A DNA stretch of 64,000 nucleotides from the NCBI GenBank assembly GCA_936432065.2, contig OW386292.2, forward strand, positions 99,591,829-99,655,828, given 5' to 3'. Below the pieces are notes generated by a model. It ran no database searches and was not told the origin of the DNA. It was given only the letters and a program-made list of their open reading frames with translations. Both the position numbers and the translations under genes were made by a program. This document shows, piece after piece, positions 10,701 to 21,039 of this stretch (its first letter is position 1; every line of letters begins with the position of its first letter). Source of the stretch: Rutpela maculata. Lineage: Eukaryota; Arthropoda; Insecta; Coleoptera; Cerambycidae.

Positions 10701-11629
10701 TTCGTGAAAAATTGAGGAAGAAAAGTAAAAAAATAATTAGAGTAAAAAAAAGAATAGATTTCAGAAAATTTGACAAGGATTATGGAGATAACTGCCAGAA
10801 ACCAGATATGACCTTGGAGGAATATAAAGAGGCTAAAGGCAAATTTCTTAAAAACCTCATCAAATCACAAGCAAAAATAGAAGAATTAGAACAACTTACA
10901 AGGGAACAAGCTAATTCAGATTTGTGGTTTCTGGAAAGAAGGAAACGATTGACAGCTTCGTGGTTTGGAAAAATTTGTAAAAGACAGCCTCACACAAGCT
11001 GTCAGGCAATTGTTAAAAATATTTTAAAGCCTTCAAAAATGGAAATTGTTGCAGACAGTTTGGAATGGGGTAAAAAACACGAGAGAGAAGGGCTAAAAGA
11101 ATTATCTGTATTAACAGCAAAAAATATAGAACCTTGTGGCATGTTTGTGGCAAAAAGATATCAGTTTTGGCAGCAAGTCCTGATGGCCTCCTTATAGAGG
11201 AAAAAATGTTCATTTTCTGCTCGGGAACTTACTCCAGACGAAGCTATTGCCCAGAAAAAAATTCCATTTTGGAAAAATGGTACAGTCAATACAAATCATG
11301 ATTGGTATTACCAAATTCAGGGACAATTCGTAACAGACAGATCCTATTGTTTATTTGATGTTTGGACACCGAAAGGTAATATAATTATAGATAATAATAA
11401 TATAGATAATTCTCCGGGATGATGATTTTTGGAACGAAAAAATGTACCCTAAATTAAAAAAAAATTATATTAACTGTCTTTTGCCAGAAATTATTGATAG
11501 CCGAATCCGTAGAAATATGCCAGTAAAGGATCCTGATTACATAATTCAGGCAATAGCGGAAAAAAATAATAAAATTAAAAAAAATAGTTGTTTGAAACGC
11601 GCCGTAAAACTATGTGCCAAACATAAATA
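10700..11629 (+). pseudogene. YqaJ-like nuclease domain fused downstream of the Mutator-like transposase
   Basis: From about 10910 translation gives WFLERRKRLTASWFGKICKR, then EWGKKHEREGLKEL, AASPDGLL (after a frameshift near 11155), YYQIQGQF, FDVWTPKGN and the tail KLKKNYINCLLPEIIDSRIRR. The RLTAS.FG, E..G, SPDG and YYxQIQGQ blocks are those of YqaJ/lambda-exonuclease-fold recombinases that occur with Mutator-like transposases in arthropods. A basic coiled segment (REKLRKKSKK, about 10708-10760) links it to the transposase part. Frameshifts near 11155 and 11415 break the frame. In an intact protein this would be a PD-(D/E)XK-type exonuclease; here it is dead. Confidence 0.8.
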
Positions 11630-11674
11630 GGGAATGCGAGTGCTCCGCTCCTTACCACTGAGCTGGTAAGGGCG

Positions 11675-12694
11675 ATGACAGAACTGATCTCAAGAATTGA
11701 AACGACAAACAAACCAAAAGAGCCACTACCCAGCTTTGAGGGGTTAGACTGGGAAGACCCCAGAGAGTTCCTGCGCGAAGTACAGCGTTACTTCGCCAGG
11801 GAGAGGGTAATCATGGAAGACCAAGGCTACGTAGCGGCCAGCTTTCTAAAAGGCAAAGCTAAAGAGTGGCACAATCTTTATCGATATGAGCGGCCCGACT
11901 TTATGGCCTTTTACGAAAGATTGCTGGTACGGTACAACGACCCAGCCTACGTGGGAGCCCTGACAAGCAGCCTATACGGCAGAAAACAGGGCCAAAGCGA
12001 GGGGGCAGCCACATTCATTATGGAAAAGTGGCAACTGGCAAAGAGACTTGGTGCATTGCGAGAGCCACAGGCCCGCATGGACCACATTATCGGGCTACTG
12101 CTGCCGGAGCTACGTTCGTTCTTAAGGAACAAACACTTTGTGAACGTAAACGACTTCGTGCAGCAGGCCGAAAACATTGAAAGTGACGTGAGACAGACAA
12201 GGCCGGCACAGCCCGTCACAGAGGCAAGGCAAGCAAACCCTCCTCGAGACAGGCCGGCTGCTGCCATCAGGTCAAACGCTGAGAGGGGCGCAGGCCCAGC
12301 CACCCCTTGCCGACATTGCGGGGGTTGGCATTACCACAGGGACTGCCCCAGGCACCCAGGTACGGACAGACCCCCTCCACAGAGGGAAGACGGGACACGA
12401 AACCAGCTGAACACGGTCTCAGCCCCACTAGGCTGTGATGAAGGACCTCTGAGACCGCCCCAACGCACCGAGGCAGAGCGACGGGAGCGAGCCATAAGAG
12501 AGTCTGCGGAAAACTCTGAGAGAGAGGCGAGTACAACCTTGCACCTCGCCCCACAACCTTCCACAGACGTACATAGACGCACCAATGATGCAGGTCAGCA
12601 GCCTGCGTCATACGTCAGCCAGCAACACAAGACCACCGAGGCTGAGTGTGGTACTACGGACACCGCGCTAGCGGGTCCTGGCCCTCCTAGATAG
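11675..12694 (+). CDS. Retrotransposon Gag (capsid plus zinc knuckle)
   Basis: A 339-codon frame. N-terminal capsid-like region, residues about 15-180: EDPREFLREVQRYFARER, ASFLKGKAKEWHNLYR, PDFMAFYERLLVRYND and MEKWQLAKRLGALREPQARM fit the Retrotrans_gag fold. A zinc knuckle CRHCGGWHYHRDC sits near residues 212-224, with the His one residue closer than in the standard CCHC spacing. The C-terminal 110 residues are low-complexity Pro/Arg/Glu. Protease follows in the next frame, so Gag-Pol would need a frameshift, or the junction near 12680 is a mutation. The capsid part is intact. Confidence 0.85.
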   Translation: MTELISRIETTNKPKEPLPSFEGLDWEDPREFLREVQRYFARERVIMEDQGYVAASFLKGKAKEWHNLYRYERPDFMAFYERLLVRYNDPAYVGALTSSLYGRKQGQSEGAATFIMEKWQLAKRLGALREPQARMDHIIGLLLPELRSFLRNKHFVNVNDFVQQAENIESDVRQTRPAQPVTEARQANPPRDRPAAAIRSNAERGAGPATPCRHCGGWHYHRDCPRHPGTDRPPPQREDGTRNQLNTVSAPLGCDEGPLRPPQRTEAERRERAIRESAENSEREASTTLHLAPQPSTDVHRRTNDAGQQPASYVSQQHKTTEAECGTTDTALAGPGPPR

Positions 12695-12946
12695 CGGGGC
12701 CAGCCACTCATTCGTGAGACAGGACCTGGTGCAGGGCACTCACATTCAGCCCTCGACCATCACGGTCCAGCTAGCTGACGCAAACAGCGCTGTGGAGACG
12801 TCCGGGCAAATCACCACCGACTTGCTGATGGGGGAGGCCGCTTCGCAAGTGACCTTGCACCTCCTGAGGGATATGTCTGATGACATAATCCTGGGGCGCG
12901 ATTGGATGGCGCGCGAGGGCGCCGTCTTGGACTTTCCTAACCGGTA
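12660..12946 (+). CDS. Retroviral-type aspartic protease, gypsy family
   Basis: The frame reads LALLDSGASHSFVRQDLV with the active-site DSGA, then the flap region and DDIILGRDWMAREGAVLDF, the closing ILGRDW strand of gypsy proteases. It lies one frame away from Gag (+1 relative to the gag frame) and overlaps its end. It stops at TAG 12945, exactly where integrase sequence begins in another frame. RT should follow here and does not. Confidence 0.8.
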
Positions 12947-13924
12947 GACCTCTGGCGCCAAGTTAAATCACACGTACGTTTCTGCCTAATCTGCGCCTCA
13001 ACAAAGGCAAGCGCCAGACAGCCAGCGGCGCCGCAGCGCCCGCGACCTCCGACAAGACCCTGGCAGTGCATTAGCACTGACCAGATGGGGCCTTACCCGG
13101 AAACACTCAGCGGCAACCGCTTCTTAATAGTCGTTTCAGATCTGTTCAGCAAGTGGGTGGAAGCTTTCCCCACACCGACAGCTACGGCGAAAGACTTCAC
13201 AACTTGTCTAGAACAAGTCTTTATACGATGCGGTTACGCTGAAAATATAATCACAGATAACGTACATCAGTTTTCGAGGGAGGCTTGGGTGCGCTTCACT
13301 GACCGGTTTCACATCCAGCACTATACTAGTCCGGTATTTCATCAACGTGCGAATCCGGTCGAGCGGCGCAATCAAGAATTAAAAAAGGCCCTTCGGGCAC
13401 AACTGATGCGAGCACCCAATACATCATGGGACAGTCGGATCCATGAAATCTTGTTCTCACTCAGAAGACGACAAAATCAGACCATGGGGATGTCTCCCTC
13501 AGAGGCACTCCTTGGCGCTAATCTCGCCCTCCCAGGGTCCTGGCGACACCCAGAAGAGCAGGTACCTATTGACAACACCCCTCAGGCTAGGGAGGATCGG
13601 ATTGAGAGGGCGCAGCGCCGACAGGTCATAATCCAGCGCGACCTATTTCTGGAGCCAAGAACAGCAGCAATCCAACTCGAAATAGGGCAGAGGGTTTTGA
13701 CACGAACGCATGACAATGAGCGCCGGGAGTTTGGACGCACGTGGTCCGGTCCACACACCGTCACTGCGGTATTGGGCGACGGGGTTTACGAGATTCAGAG
13801 AGGGGACCACACATGGCCCCTTCATATCGACGATCTGCGGCCACTACCTGAAGCTAGGTTGCCCCAAGACGTTTTTGATGAAGGGAATTCTAGTAGTGAC
13901 TCAGACGCCGAGGGAGCGCCGTAG
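12941..13924 (+). CDS. Gypsy integrase, N-terminally truncated
   Basis: The frame is open from 12941, upstream of the first ATG (13085). It begins inside the H2C2 zinc finger: only the Cys pair survives (VRFCLICASTKA); the His pair is lost with the RT/RNase H deletion. The core follows: TDQMGPYP (first Asp), ENIITDNVHQF (second Asp), NPVERRNQELKK (Glu). By my count 34 residues separate the second Asp from the Glu, one fewer than the usual 35, and the usual DNG is DNV, so activity is doubtful. The C-terminal SH3-like part (GQRVLTRTHDN, GPHTVTAVLGDGVYEIQRG) is complete and ends in an acidic tail. Confidence 0.82.
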   Translation, partial: PVDLWRQVKSHVRFCLICASTKASARQPAAPQRPRPPTRPWQCISTDQMGPYPETLSGNRFLIVVSDLFSKWVEAFPTPTATAKDFTTCLEQVFIRCGYAENIITDNVHQFSREAWVRFTDRFHIQHYTSPVFHQRANPVERRNQELKKALRAQLMRAPNTSWDSRIHEILFSLRRRQNQTMGMSPSEALLGANLALPGSWRHPEEQVPIDNTPQAREDRIERAQRRQVIIQRDLFLEPRTAAIQLEIGQRVLTRTHDNERREFGRTWSGPHTVTAVLGDGVYEIQRGDHTWPLHIDDLRPLPEARLPQDVFDEGNSSSDSDAEGAP

Positions 13925-14476
13925 AAAGGTAAACCAGACAAAGACAATCCTACCTTTTAAAATCCCGATCAGTGCCACCGCCCATGAACCATGGGCACGC
14001 AAACTCTTTCCCAAAATTCACGCACAGACGTTTCCTTTTAAAATTCCCCTAGTGAAATGACACTCCTAATCCAGTAGCAAATAGAATTCCAAGCCTAAAC
14101 CTAAAATTTAAGTGCCAAAAACCTTTAAACCAAAAATCCGTTCCTGAAATAAAACCGAACCACGACAAAGACCTTTTAAGATAAGTTAATATTAGTGCCG
14201 TTTTTTCGTAATATTAGGAAGCTCATTGTCCGGGTCCAGAGTAACTTCGAACGCGCTGCGTTGAGCCGTCAAGTGGCGAAGACAACAGAAGCATTAGTTT
14301 TAAGTTCATTTTCCTAAACCTTTGTTCATTTTTTCCTAAGTCCTCTGTTAGTTTTAAGTACAAATCCTTTTGTCCTCATTCTACCTTATAAATGTTGTTG
14401 AAAAAAACCATAAATAAAGAGAACAAAAAAAATTATTGCACACTCATACACCACACATCGAATCTCGAGAGGGGCG
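13925..14476 (+). other. 3' untranslated part of the gypsy derivative, ending in a PPT-like run
   Basis: No gene. Contains aataaa-type signals (14410-14418) and ends in cgagaggggcg (14466-14476), a plausible polypurine tract because the next bases begin TGTCA, typical of an LTR start. Confidence 0.45.
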
Positions 14477-15567
14477 TGTCATCGGGCCCAAGGCCCCAGG
14501 CCCAGGAAAATTCAAAAATTAAATATTAAATAATAAGGTTAAATTATAAATAAATAATTTAACCTTACTCAGATATGTTCAAGCCTTCCGGTAATCTAGT
14601 ATTGTACACCCCAGAAGTAATCACAAGCCATCAGCCAATATTCAGTTAATCATTCAAAACAACCCTGTAATAAAAATAATTCATAATCCCATATCGCTCC
14701 ACGATGTGTTCAGTACGACTACCGTTGCCCAAATGAGTGAATAGAAATGAGTGAAAATCTACAGGGGAATTTAACAATACGAGACATGGATCTGACGAAC
14801 ATGGCGTTAAATCAACATCCATGGGCAGACGTCCTCGGAGGTGAAATGGACGCCTCTGACGACGCCAGCTCATCTCATTCAGTACTTCACACTGCAAACG
14901 CCGCGCCGAGCGGCGGCACTTCATTTTTGGTGCCCAGCGGAAACATTCAGCTGGTCCCAAATAATCCGTTCTCCCCCAGACCCGAGCATCACTCTGGTCC
15001 GGGAACATTGCCACAGGCAAATCTAGTATACAGTGGTGAGTCCCAAGGCCACTACGTCCCCCAGCCGCCGACGCCGCTTCACGACGTCGCCGACGCCGGG
15101 GACGCTTTGGGCCTTGCAGGGCCCAGCCCTTGTAGACAGCCGATTCTACGACTCGCTCTCAGTTCTCATCGAGTCGACCGCCAGGTAACATCACCTAGTA
15201 CCGCGACGGGCTCCGCCCGCCCAAGTCTCCAGTCCAGTCAGTTCAGTCTCAGCTTCTCACGAAGCAACATCGTAGTGCCGCGCCGAGTATAGTTAGTGCA
15301 GTCACGCGTTTCAAACATCGCCGAGTATCGTGACGGGCTCAATTAGAGTTGTTTCACCTGTTGTTGAAGTTAAATTACTGTGAGTCTCAGGAAGCCCACG
15401 AGTAGTAATCAGTCACTTGGGGCCCTCCTGCCAGCGTGGAAGCCATCCAGTGTACCGTTCCAGATGAGCAGCGTTTCATTCGAGGTCTCAGCTCTTACCT
15501 ACAAATATAAAAATCGACCCTGAGAAAATCCAACCGAAAGAAAATCATAGTTAGCTGCTCCTTCCCA
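14477..15567 (+). repeat. Candidate LTR (about 1.09 kb) between PPT and PBS
   Basis: Begins TGTCATCGGG right after a purine-rich run and ends ...CCCA four bases before a primer-binding-like TGGCGCCCA (15572). A perfect 14-bp hairpin lies at 14534-14567 (taaggttaaattat and its complement). The second half is GC-rich with repeated cagt/ctcag strings as in transcribed LTR leaders. Only one copy is in the window, so the boundaries are inference. Confidence 0.45.
14747..15292 (+). CDS. Unrecognised Pro/Ser-rich ORF inside the candidate LTR
   Basis: A 181-codon ORF starting MSENLQGNLTIRDMDLTNM, rich in Pro, Ser, His and Gly, with no recognised domain and no membrane segment. Its start is upstream of the GC-rich part. 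It may be only a by-product of high GC; codon periodicity is not obvious to me. If translated it would be encoded within an LTR-like block, which is unusual. Confidence 0.25.
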   Translation: MSENLQGNLTIRDMDLTNMALNQHPWADVLGGEMDASDDASSSHSVLHTANAAPSGGTSFLVPSGNIQLVPNNPFSPRPEHHSGPGTLPQANLVYSGESQGHYVPQPPTPLHDVADAGDALGLAGPSPCRQPILRLALSSHRVDRQVTSPSTATGSARPSLQSSQFSLSFSRSNIVVPRRV

Positions 15568-15571
15568 GTGC

Positions 15572-15589
15572 TGGCGCCCAATTATAAAT
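15572..15589 (+). promoter_or_regulatory. Primer-binding-site-like TGGCGCCCA
   Basis: tggcgcccaattataaat follows the candidate LTR end by four bases. The same TGGCGCCCA core is next to the LTR of the intact gypsy element (minus strand, 63458-63445) and at 43386, so it is probably the tRNA primer site shared by this gypsy lineage. A hairpin (ccgtact...agtacgg, 15594-15632) follows. Confidence 0.5.
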
Positions 15590-16790
15590 AAATCCGTACT
15601 CCAGGACGGTCCCTTCACTTAGTACGGAGCACCTAGGGGAAGAATACAGCTACAGTTTGAAGATGTTACCAATCAGCGTGGACAGATGCTTCAGAAGTCA
15701 CAACTCATGTAAACAAATATAATAATTTCATGCTTGACACGAAATTATTTATCCATAACTGGATGCTGTTAAACTATACCGAATTATATATAACCTACGA
15801 ACGTCAGTTGACTTTGACATTAAATTTAATTTAATCTTTATTACAAAATCGTTGCAGGTAAGAATTGTTTTTTTAATATATTTTTTCTAATTTCTTTTAG
15901 ATAAGATCAGACAGGCGATGAAAAGGAAGCAAGAACAGAAAGCAACAGAAGAAAAAAAATGAGAGGTAAATATAAGTAATGTTGCGTTAAAACTTGTACG
16001 AATTTTAATTAAATAGATTTTTTTTTTGCATTAGTCCATGTAGCCAGATAGATACACTATCTTATAGTAGCAAATAGCTAAACCTAACTCTAACGTGAAC
16101 AATATTAGAACACAATTGGGAAAGTAACAGGAACACACACTGCTCGCCTAGGGGCCTATCAACGCATTTTCACAACACAGGTAAAGCCACGGATTAGTAA
16201 CAAAAGTTTAAACAAAGGAATAGCAACTCTAATCTAAATTTTTACGCCGGTTTTGTATAGGAATAATATAAGAAGTTGATAATTAGGAAAGAGTAGTAAG
16301 CTATCATTTTTTATAATAAGTTGACTATACACATATTTCAAATGATGCTGAATTCGTGCTATTTATTTGTATATTTTCAAAGTATGGGGTACAAAAATAA
16401 AAAGAATAAAGTTAGGTTACAGTATGCAATATGAAATAAGTGACACCTGCATCTCAAAGCATCAACCAGGAAGAGATGGAATCACCTAAGCACGAAATGC
16501 TTGTTTTGTGAACTCCATACTTTCCCGGTTGATATGTAAATTGATTGCATAGCTTGATATATAAAAATAATAACAAAAATGAACAAGGAGAGAGAAGAAT
16601 ATAATCTAATATTTAATAAAAACAAGTCAGTAAGAGTTCAAAACAGCAGCACTCGGTAGTTAGTACTTAAAATCAGAAAACTATAATTGGATACGATAGT
16701 GGATATTTCTAACGTAATTCGTGGTTGCAGGTAAGTATAGCCAATAAAATAAATAGTTTTTATAGCTAGATACAGTTCGAGAGTCTGAAT
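15590..16790. other. No gene seen
   Basis: AT-rich sequence without a supported ORF. Possible splice-like strings occur (gcaggtaagaattg near 15855; ttcttttag near 15893), and a short basic Lys/Glu-rich reading lies around 15905-15965. It is compatible with leader sequence of the retrotransposon whose PBS lies at 15572, but this is not demonstrable. Confidence 0.4.
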
Positions 16791-16806
16791 TGTCGAAATT
16801 TTCATA

Positions 16807-19561
16807 TTAATGCAGGATAAACTTTATAGAATCTTGATTGTGAGTGATAAACTTTTTTATTTCTATTTTATATTTATTAAATTTTTCTAAATTTTTTAGA
16901 TGCAGTGGTAAAATATTATATAACTTTGGACCGAGATAGAAGACAAATCTTTGTGTATGGCTTTTTTTGAATAACGGCAATCCTATAGACCTATTTTTTG
17001 CAAAACTAGTATCATATCTAGGATGGGCCGGTGAGGGATTTTTGTCAAACATGTGTAATAAACAGTGATAAGCGAAAAGATTTCTTATGTTGAATACGTC
17101 AACGTCTTTATATAATTGTGTAGAAGAGTAAAGTTTTTTTTTCTTTAAAATTATCTTTAGAATACTATTTTGGGCTGTTTGTAGAATATTAAGTACATTA
17201 TTACATAACCCTCCCCAGATAATAATACAATATCTAACCAATGACTCTACTAGCGATTTATATATATCCATTAAATTTTTCTTATCTAATATATCTCTTA
17301 ATGTGAAGAACTTATGTGTAAGTTGTCTAATTTTTTTTGTGACATAAGTAATATGCTCGTTCCATCTTAGATGATGGTCAAGCATGACACCTAAATATTT
17401 GATAGTATTAGTTTTACCAATTTCGGAGCAATTGCAATTTGCTTGTTGTAAACATGTATTATTGTGTATATGTAGTACCTATATCTTTAGCAGGTTGATC
17501 AGTAGCTATTAATGTGAATGTTAGAAATTTCGTTTTTGGATATTTAAGCTCAATAAACTAAAGTTTAGCCACTTAGAAATCAGTGCTAAGCTTTGTTCTG
17601 CATTACTATATACAATATCCCATGAATTTTCTGAAAATACAATAGCAGTGTCATCAGCATAAGATATTAAGTGGCCTTGAAATTATTTTAGTTTAGTGAT
17701 GCTATTGATGTATACAAGGAACAGAATTGGACCCAATACAGTCCCTTGTGGCACACCGATTTTAACAGTGAGAGAATCACTGTATGCGTCATCAATTTTT
17801 ACGCGTTGCTTTCTACTTGTGAGGTAATCCTTTATTAAACATAATGCTGGTCCCCGTATACCATTGCTTTGTAGTCTATCTAGTAACATTTGATGTGACA
17901 TTGTATCGAAAGCTTTCGCTAAATCGAGAAATACAGCCATGCTTTTTTTTTATTTATCTAGGTTTGCCACAATTTCTTGTATTAAGTCCAACACTGCATG
18001 TTCTGTACTTATATTCTTTTTAAAGCCAAATTGTCTATTTGTGATCACGTCATGTTTATCAAAAAATTCCACCAGTCTCTTTTTAAGACATTTTTCAAAT
18101 ATTTTAGCGAAATTATTGATAACTGAGATAGGTCTATAGTTGTTCAAATTTTTGTAATCACCTGATTTATGTACGGGAGTCACGTTCGATTCCTTCCATT
18201 GATATGGTATTTGACTAGTTTTAAGTGTTAGATTAATTATGTGTATTAAAGGTTTGATTATGTGTACGTGTATGGATTTTATTAATTTAACTGATAACCC
18301 GTCTGGTCCAGCCGATGAGTTGTTTTTTAGACTTCTAATGGTTTCTATAATTTCGTTTTTTGTTACAGGTTTAAGAAATATCGATGATAGATTAGAATAA
18401 CTTTCTAGGATATTACTAGGCAGGTTATCAATTGCTTCAATTTTTTGCGACATTTTTGTGCCAATATTTATAAAGTAGTCGTTAAAAACATTAGCCTTAT
18501 CTGTATTACTCGTTACTTCTAGCCCTTCATCATTTGTTATGTTAATATTTTTAATGTGTTTACGTGTTGCCGTTGAATTTGAAGCATTGTTTACTACCTT
18601 CCAATTTTTTTTACAATTGCCTTGTGCCTCTGCAAGCTGATTCTTATAATATTGATTTTTGACGTCTCTTATTAATTTATTGAGCATATTTCTATATTTC
18701 TGACCAAGTTTCCTGTTCAAGTACATTGCTTAATTTTTTAAAATCAATTTTACTAATAACTTTATTTTTTAACTCTTTATTACTTGTATCATTTTTTAAA
18801 AATTCTAAAACTACTGAATTGATGTAATGGTCGGTAATATTTGATTCTATAATCATAGGGATGATTTTGGTACAAGAATTAGTATTTTTATTCTGTCTAA
18901 TAAATATATTATGATCTATAATGGATTGTGAAATTTATGTTACTCTCGTACATGAATTTATATATGATATGTACCCGTTTTCTGTCAACATATTTATGTA
19001 ATTATTCACATCCATTGACTTTGTATCGAGCAAATTAATATTTATATCTCCTAGAAATACTTCAATTTTATTTTTATTTACATCAGTGATAAATTGTCCT
19101 AGGTCAGTTATATAAGTATTTAGATTTGTGGACGGGGGTCTGTAGGAAACAACGAATCCTACACTGACCTTATTTATTTCAATTGAAAATCTTAGTAACT
19201 TTGTTTCAGTGAGTGCGAAATTGACGACATTAGCAGGAATATTGTTTTTGATGTACACAATTACTCCATCGTTTTGGTTATAATTTGATTCATTGTAATA
19301 AATAGTATAATTAGGAATATTAAAGCAACTTACCGTATCCACATTCCAAGTCTCTGAGAGGACAATGATGTCTATATGCTCCTTTATTGTCTCTACATAT
19401 ATTAAAAATTCCTCAAATTTTTTTTTGATACTTCTTATATTTAAATGTAATATTCCCAGGTTATTCCCATTTTTCATATCATTAAAACCATTTTTTAAAC
19501 TACCGTGTATTACTGTTTTGATCCCATCCTGTTCATTTATTGACCTAAGTAAATCTATCAT
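16807..19561 (-). pseudogene. LINE ORF2: endonuclease plus reverse transcriptase
   Basis: Endonuclease (19561-18890): LGILHLNIRSIKKKFEEF, IIVLSETWN, GVIVYIKNNIPANVV, VVSYRPPSTNLN and VFLGDININLLDT carry the expected N, E, R/Y and D blocks; HY near 18840 is the terminal His block. RT (18726-17600): NNSSAGPDGLSVKLIKS, NNYRPISVINNFAKIFEK, RQFGFKKNISTEHAV, then AVFLDLAKAFDTMSHQMLL, IGVPQGTVLGPILFLVYIN and, out of frame at about 17650, ISYADDTAIVF (catalytic Asp pair). The C-terminal part (17385-16807) includes HLRWNEHITYVTKKI and RYCIIIWGGL. Frameshifts sit near 18930, 17945 (in an A run) and 17683, plus at least one more before 17385. Otherwise little eroded. Confidence 0.88.
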
Positions 19562-19776
19562 ATTATTAATGTATATTGTTTAAATTTAAAAACTAACTAA
19601 GCAAAGAAGAATAAATGCAAAACACAAATAGACACTAATTGAATATATAGTATAACAATATATCTTAGTGGGTACTTATGAAAATATGGAATTTAGAGTA
19701 CAGATTTGGAGAAGAGAAAAACAAAAGTAATACTAAAATAAAAAGTAAAAAATAAAAAAAGAGAAGATACCTAAAC

Positions 19777-20590
19777 CTATTTAGATGTGGATCGTGTTGT
19801 TGGCCGAGAGTTGTTTTTGCTTCTTTTACCTTTCCCTTCGTTCTCTTTCTCATCACTTACGATATATTCCTCTCTTCGTACATAGTTCTCTGCATACTCC
19901 AAACCCGTTGATGATTGCCTCGTTTTTGACGTCGACGGAACACTATTTAAAGTTTTTTTCAGAGGCTCGCAAACAGTTTCTTTAAGTGTTGTATCGTCTA
20001 TTTTCATTAGATCATCATAAGAAAACGATTCTCCATTTACGATTAGTTTATTCCTGTATATTTTGGCACTGTGTTGTTTATTTTTCGCGTTTTTATAATG
20101 TTTATATAACACCTTTTGTTCCCGTCGCTGTTCTTCAGACAAGTCGTTAGCAATATTTATACCCGAATTTTTTAATTTCTTAATATGTTTAAAAATGTCC
20201 TGCTTTTTAATATGAGATATAAATTGTACCATCAATGGACGTGGATTGTGGCTTTTTTCCCAATTCTATAGATATTATTTAAATCTTGAGCGCTTATTGT
20301 CACTTCCAGATGTTGATAAGAAAAATCAGAAACAGTTTGTATTAAGCTTCTTTCGGGCTCTTCTTTGAGACCAAAGATAACTATATTATTATTTCTGGCT
20401 TTAATATCTTGAATATTTAGTTTTCTTCTTAGTTCCTGATTTTCCTTTTCCAAAACGTCTGCTTTTTTTGATAACACCTATATAGTTTTCTGCTGTTCGT
20501 CAAACTTAGTATTTAATTTAGTTATTTGTTGTTGTACCTCAGTAATTTGACTTTGGATCGTTGTCAAAATGGAAAATCGATTGTTTTATG
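19777..20590 (-). pseudogene. LINE ORF1 (coiled coil plus RRM-like RNA-binding protein)
   Basis: Read leftward: a Leu/Glu-rich coiled coil (KKADVLEKENQELRRKL, about 20470-20420), then NNNIVIFGLKEEPE, the first strand of an L1-ORF1-type RRM, then ISAQDLNNIYRIGKK. After a frameshift near 20235 follow VQFISHIKKQDIFKHIKKL and NGESFSYDDLMKID, and a basic Ser/Thr tail. This is a nucleic-acid chaperone in intact LINEs. Two frames and a stop near 20478 break it. Confidence 0.7.
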
Positions 20591-20689
20591 CTTTTCTTGA
20601 TCGCCCATAATAAATCAATACGCAAAAACAGTAGAAAATTCGAACTCTGTACACTTTTATATTCCCATAAAGTTACTTGATTTTACAAA

Positions 20690-20935
20690 CAGCACATGTT
20701 TCACTCGAAAACAGGTACTAATAAGAAACTAAGTTTTTATGAAATCCAACTATTGGTTATTGAAAAATTGTTTGGGCCACCACCACCAAATCCAGTACCA
20801 AAAATAAAAATTTACCATTTACCGGAATGCTGCCCAAAAGGAGACAATGGGAAGACAAAACGAAGATGTCAAGTTTGCTGCAGTGATAACAAACAAAGAA
20901 AAGATTCGGTTTACTAAGGCTCATCAGCCTTAGTC
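20690..20935 (+). pseudogene. piggyBac transposase C-terminal fragment
   Basis: Translation includes FYEIQLLVIEKLFG, IYHLPECCPKGDNGKTKRRC and QVCCSDNKQRKDSVY. The His then Cys-x2-Cys layout with KRRC resembles the C-terminal cross-brace zinc finger of piggyBac transposases. It stops before the last Cys/His cluster and has no catalytic domain. It is unrelated in sequence to the intact piggyBac copy at 43.4 kb, so it belongs to another lineage. Confidence 0.5.
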
Positions 20936-21039
20936 AGATTGAAAATATATCCAAATCAGATTAGATTATAAAGGTTTACTAGTTTTAGCAGATATAAACT
21001 GGCTTTATACGAAAGTATTTTGGATTATAAACCTAAACA

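Larger units (their letters stand above)
11640..14476 (+). mobile_element. GC-rich Ty3/gypsy derivative lacking RT and RNase H
   Basis: Base composition rises abruptly near 11640, at the end of the Mutator-like relic, and falls back after about 13925. Order: gag (11675-12694), protease (about 12660-12946), integrase from its zinc-finger second half (12941-13924), a 3' untranslated part and a polypurine tract (14466-14476). The reverse transcriptase and RNase H normally between protease and integrase are gone, so it could not replicate on its own. No 5' LTR is visible at 11640. Confidence 0.8.
16790..20640 (-). mobile_element. Non-LTR retrotransposon (CR1/jockey-type LINE), minus strand
   Basis: Read on the minus strand the order is ORF1 (20590 to 19780) then ORF2 with AP-type endonuclease, reverse transcriptase and C-terminal region (19561 to 16807), the standard two-ORF LINE layout at nearly full length. 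Several frameshifts inactivate it. The clade cannot be fixed by eye; the RT blocks fit the jockey/CR1/L2 assemblage. Confidence 0.85.

Noticed and set aside
10700..11629. Prophage or bacterial contamination because of the YqaJ domain
   Set aside because: The domain is collinear with an intron-containing eukaryotic Mutator-like transposase, and base composition matches the surroundings.
11947..12961. Overlapping minus-strand ORFs over gag and protease
   Set aside because: They are antisense shadows of a GC-rich coding region; the plus strand shows capsid, knuckle and protease motifs.
14646..15020. 124-codon minus-strand ORF
   Set aside because: No domain; a GC-driven shadow opposite the plus-strand ORF.
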